DNA from: Rhynchopus sp. YZ270_cl-10
Taxonomy: Eukaryota > Euglenozoa > Diplonemea > Diplonemida > Diplonemidae
Direction: 5' to 3'
Length of the DNA stretch: 64,000 nucleotides
Assembly: GCA_964035575.1 (NCBI GenBank)
Contig: OZ037860.1
Coordinates: 1 to 64,000, forward strand
Positions 61,334 to 64,000 of this stretch are shown piece after piece (the first letter of the stretch is position 1; each line of letters opens with the position of its first letter). Both the position numbers and the translations under genes were made by a program. The notes beneath the pieces were generated by a model. It searched no databases. It saw only the letters and a list, made by a program, of their open reading frames with translations, and was not told the DNA's origin.

Positions 61334-61405
61334 GGGTATATAGCTCAGTGGTAGAGCATTCGGCTGCAGTCCGAACGGTCCCTGGTTCGAACCCGGGTGT
61401 GCCCT
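61334..61405 (+). tRNA. tRNA-Cys(GCA)
   Basis: Acceptor GGGTATA/TGTGCCC, anticodon stem TTCGG/CCGAA with loop CTGCAGT, T-arm CCTGG-TTCGAAC-CCGGG. Confidence 0.95.
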
Positions 61406-61506
61406 CTCTTTTTGTTTCAAGACCAGATTTTCTCTTGAGTGTTACTTCTCCCTTTTTGGTTTTGAATTCCATCCCCACCTTGTAAAGATTCGTTTAAGAA
61501 ATGTAA

Positions 61507-61579
61507 GGGGGTTTAGCTCAAATGGTAGAGCGCTCGCTCAGCATGCGAGAGGTAGAGGGATCGATACCCTCAATCTCCA
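61507..61579 (+). tRNA. tRNA-Ala(AGC) with C33
   Basis: Acceptor GGGGGTT/AATCTCC has the G3-U70 pair of alanine tRNAs. Anticodon stem CTCGC/GCGAG encloses TCAGCAT, so position 33 is C. The T-loop is ATCGATA, also unusual for an elongator. Confidence 0.94.
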
Positions 61580-61670
61580 AACATTTTTTGGCTGGGAAAC
61601 ACTGTTGTGATATTTCCAGATCTCGATTCTTTTTGGTACCAAAGAAAAAGAAGGAAGCGACAGAATTGTA

Positions 61671-61742
61671 TCTCCTATGGTGTAGTGGTTAGCACTCGAG
61701 ACTCTGAATCTCGCGACCGCGGTTCGAATCCGCGTAGGAGAA
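61671..61742 (+). tRNA. tRNA-Gln(CTG)
   Basis: Acceptor TCTCCTA/TAGGAGA, anticodon stem CGAGA/TCTCG with loop CTCTGAA, T-arm CGCGG-TTCGAAT-CCGCG. Confidence 0.95.
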
Positions 61743-61835
61743 CTTTCCTTTTTCTCCGTTTCGTCCCTTGTTATTCTCCTCTATGACTGTTTGAAACACA
61801 TTCCCACTTTCATATTCTTGTTGGCTTTTATTGAA

Positions 61836-61917
61836 GGCGAGATGGCCGAGTGGTCTAAGGCGCCAGGTTAAGGCCCTGGTCCCTTCGGGGGCGTGGGTTC
61901 AAACCCCACTCTCGTCA
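61836..61917 (+). tRNA. tRNA-Leu(AAG)
   Basis: Type II. Acceptor GGCGAGA/TCTCGTC, anticodon stem CCAGG/CCTGG with loop TTAAGGC, variable arm CCCTTCGGGGG. Confidence 0.95.
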
Positions 61918-62006
61918 CTTGTTGTTCTTTTTCTTTTTCATTTTCAATCCATCCATTTTGTTTTGTTTTCAAGATTGTGCAAAACACAAAAAGCACACTT
62001 GTCAGG

Positions 62007-62079
62007 TCCTCCTTGGCGCAGTCGGTAGCGCGTCAGGCTGTTAACCTGCAGGTCGTTGGTTCGAACCCAACAGGAGGAG
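62007..62079 (+). tRNA. tRNA-Asn(GTT)
   Basis: Acceptor TCCTCCT/AGGAGGA, anticodon loop CTGTTAA, T-arm GTTGG-TTCGAAC-CCAAC. Confidence 0.96.
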
Positions 62080-62138
62080 ACTTTTTTCCCTTCTCAAACC
62101 ATTTTCTGTTCTTTGCAAAAGTCATAAAAAACTGGGAA

Positions 62139-62220
62139 GGCGAGATGGCCGAGCGGTCTAAGGCGCCAGGTTTAGGCCCTGGTCTCTTCGGAGGCGTGGG
62201 TTCAAACCCCACTCTCGTCA
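62139..62220 (+). tRNA. tRNA-Leu(TAG)
   Basis: Type II, nearly identical to tRNA-Leu(AAG) at 61836 but with loop TTTAGGC and variable arm TCTCTTCGGAGG; a recent duplicate with a changed anticodon. Confidence 0.95.
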
Positions 62221-62284
62221 CGTTATTACCATTTTTCCGCAGAAAACCTACCTCTTGTGGAAAACACTTCCGGTCATTATTGTA

Positions 62285-62357
62285 GCAGCTATCGTCTAGT
62301 GGTTAGGACGCTCGCCTCACACGCGAGAGATCGTCGGTTCAATCCCGACTAGCTGTA
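62285..62357 (+). tRNA. tRNA-Val(CAC)
   Basis: Acceptor GCAGCTA/TAGCTGT, anticodon loop CTCACAC, T-arm GTCGG-TTCAATC-CCGAC. Confidence 0.96.
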
Positions 62358-62445
62358 ATTTCTTTTTCAACTTTCCTTCACATTTTCGCAATGCAACGAT
62401 TGAAAAGATGTCCCCATGCAGATAATAGTTTTGCCTACTATCAGA

Positions 62446-62517
62446 TCCGCTGTAGTATAGTGGTTAGAACAGCCGGCTCTCACCCGGCAGACCGGGGTTC
62501 AATTCCCCGCAGCGGAA
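62446..62517 (+). tRNA. tRNA-Glu(CTC)
   Basis: Acceptor TCCGCTG/CAGCGGA, anticodon stem GCCGG/CCGGC with loop CTCTCAC, T-arm CGGGG-TTCAATT-CCCCG. Confidence 0.96.
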
Positions 62518-62611
62518 AATACCTTTTTTTAGACCAAGTTTTGGAGAGAAGAATTTCTGACTTTTGAATAATAACACCATCATGTAAATCTGGATGAAGA
62601 AAATAATCAGT

Positions 62612-62683
62612 GGCTTAGTGGTCTAGTGGCATGATTCTCGCTTCGGGTGCGAGAGGTCCAGGGTTCGATTCCCTGCTGAGCCC
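62612..62683 (+). tRNA. tRNA-Pro(CGG)
   Basis: Acceptor GGCTTAG/CTGAGCC, anticodon loop TTCGGGT; matches tRNA-Pro(TGG) at 14354 except at the anticodon. Confidence 0.96.
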
Positions 62684-62898
62684 CTCTTTTTATTCAGGTA
62701 CTTTTCTTGCTTGGGAATTGTTTAGAAAAATTATGTCCACATCTTTTCGACCACCAAAATCCCAAGATGAGGAAGTTTGGAAAAGTGTATTTTTGTGAAA
62801 GTATTTTGCCATATCTTTGTTGTCACCAAAATCCCAAGATAGTGAGAGAATCTTGAAAAATGATTTTCCATATTTTCACTTCCCAGTGAAAAAGAGAA

Positions 62899-62971
62899 TA
62901 CCCATGGTGGGGATCGAACCCACAATCTTTCGCTTAGGAAGCGAACGCCTTATCCATTGGGCTACACGGGC
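62899..62971 (-). tRNA. tRNA-Arg(CCT)
   Basis: Reverse strand. Acceptor GCCCGTG/CATGGGT, anticodon stem TTCGC/GCGAA with loop TTCCTAA, T-arm GTGGG-TTCGATC-CCCAC. Confidence 0.95.
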
Positions 62972-63077
62972 CTAATAGTTTTACCTTCTTTCCTTTTCTC
63001 TGGGGTGGTCAAATTTAGGACAAGAGACTTTTCTGCATGACCACCCCACAATGATTCTTTGGTTTAAATGAATGTGA

Positions 63078-63150
63078 GCCTCCCTAGCTCAGTCGGTAGA
63101 GCGCAAGGCCCTTAACCTTGTGGTCGCGGGTTCGAGCCCCGCGGGAGGTG
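63078..63150 (+). tRNA. tRNA-Lys(CTT) with C33
   Basis: Acceptor GCCTCCC/GGGAGGT, anticodon stem CAAGG/CCTTG enclosing CCCTTAA, so position 33 is C. T-arm GCGGG-TTCGAGC-CCCGC. Confidence 0.94.
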
Positions 63151-63917
63151 CTTTTCTTTTTGAATGCTTACGATTTTGCAGGTTTCTGAGATTTTGAGGC
63201 AAATGAAAACCAAAAAATATTTCCTCCACTTGATCTCAGTTCTGTTTCGTTGGCAAGTTGAGAGTGGAATTTGGGTGAAAATATGTGTTTTCCGAACCAA
63301 CACAGGACTCCCACCGACCGGTGTAGGTTTTGCGTTCAACCAGGTGTGAACTGCTTCCACTCGCGAAAAGTGCCAGACCCTTTTGCTGGGGATAGCACGT
63401 TTCAGCCCCACAACTTATCTCCTTTCTGGGCAAGTCCAGTGTGCTCAGCTGCCGCTTCTTGGCGACTCACCAGTACAGAGTGGTGGAATCCAGCACAGAA
63501 TGGAATGGCTGGGAAATCCTTAGCAATCCATAATTCAGATGGAAAAACTCCTGACCCAGCTATTGAATTTTCGGATCATTTTCTCAGTCGCAAGACTCCA
63601 GCCATTCCATTCTGTGCTGGTTTTTCGTTTCCATTCTGTGCTTGCATTGTGACTGAGAAAATGATCTGAAAATTCAATACCCGGGTCAGGAGTTTTTTTT
63701 TCCACTCCTAACAAATCCTTACAGTAAGCCTATAAGTCTCCAGCCATTCCATTCTGTGCTGGTTTTTGGAGCCCATTCTGTGAGCACTCGCTCGGGCATG
63801 TACTGGAGTATAGCGGCCAGGCCATCTCCCTTCTGCGTTCCTGCCTGTCACATCCAGTGCTCAGTTGCTGCTTCTTCAGCACAACCGCATCACACATCAC
63901 ATCACCAAAAAATAGAA
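63151..63917. other. intergenic with a foldback element
   Basis: Contains the foldback repeat at 63486-63695 and a third partial copy of its end (about 63738-63762). No gene recognised. Confidence 0.7.
63486..63695. repeat. foldback (long inverted repeat) element
   Basis: CCAGCACAGAATGGAATGGC (from 63491) is matched by its reverse complement at 63598-63620. A second pair, CCTGACCCAGCTATTGAATT (from about 63550) with AATTCAATACCCGGGTCAGG (to about 63690), is imperfect. The arms interleave rather than forming one simple hairpin. Could be a small DNA-transposon derivative; no target duplication was identified. Confidence 0.7.
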
Positions 63918-63989
63918 AGGCAACTGGGGGGATCGAACCCCCGACCCTTGGTTTACAAGACCAATGCTCTGCCACTGAGCTAAATCGCC
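63918..63989 (-). tRNA. tRNA-Thr(TGT)
   Basis: Reverse strand. Acceptor GGCGATT/AGTTGCC, anticodon stem TTGGT/ACCAA with loop CTTGTAA (normal U33, unlike the other two Thr tRNAs), T-arm GGGGG-TTCGATC-CCCCC. Confidence 0.95.
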
Positions 63990-64000
63990 GCTGATTAAGA

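Overview
The window looks like nuclear DNA of a euglenozoan protist, most probably a diplonemid. The main evidence is eleven spliced-leader (SL) RNA genes whose 40-nt leader has the kinetoplastid/diplonemid form (starts AACCAACGAT, ends CAGTTTCTGTACTTCATTG, then the 5' splice site GTATGG). A tyrosine-recombinase retroelement with VIPER-like gene order fits this. No complete host protein gene is visible; the window is repeats, mobile elements and a dense set of small-RNA genes.

Layout. 1-2921: 8-bp CGGGTTTG array running into a 5'-truncated LINE (2922-5746, LINE-A). 5747-11105: VIPER-like retroelement. 11106-12556: 401-bp satellite, inverted relative to later arrays. 13312-17159: 16 tRNAs and a 5S rRNA gene, with a further 5S, an unassigned ncRNA (ncRNA-X) and a 5S relic to 17940. 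18190-19651: diverged ~170-bp repeats. 19652-26693: apparently intact two-ORF LINE (LINE-B; endonuclease, RT, RNase H). 26694-31212: a 2.7-kb macro-repeat. 31413-38600: reverse-strand LINE-C with OTU-like protease domains but no RT core. 38600-41795: microsatellites, inverted repeats and a pure TTAGCTCC array. 41931-47130: ten 401-bp satellite copies plus a 1.2-kb unit. 49584-58646: SL, U6, SRP RNA and ncRNA-X genes in two copies about 6.16 kb apart. 58741-60091: U2, U4 (reverse), U5, U1 (forward). 60377-61250: two 5S genes. 61334-63989: 12 more tRNAs. Two 200-N gaps lie at 31213-31412 and 52489-52688.

How the parts work together. Trans-splicing (SL), the spliceosomal RNAs (U1, U2, U4, U5, U6), translation (5S, 28 tRNAs, all with different anticodons) and secretion (SRP RNA) are encoded in one region. 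Two promoter codes can be read from spacing alone. A 10-bp box (consensus near TGCTTCCCAG) starts exactly 48 nt upstream of all SL genes and of the expected U1, U2, U4 and U5 starts. A different 36-nt element ends exactly 23 nt before U6, SRP RNA and ncRNA-X, and also precedes a further predicted RNA. ncRNA-X shows compensatory base changes and was not matched to a known family. Five tRNAs (Ala, Thr, Lys) have C instead of the near-universal U at position 33. All coordinates, foldings and alignments were made by eye.
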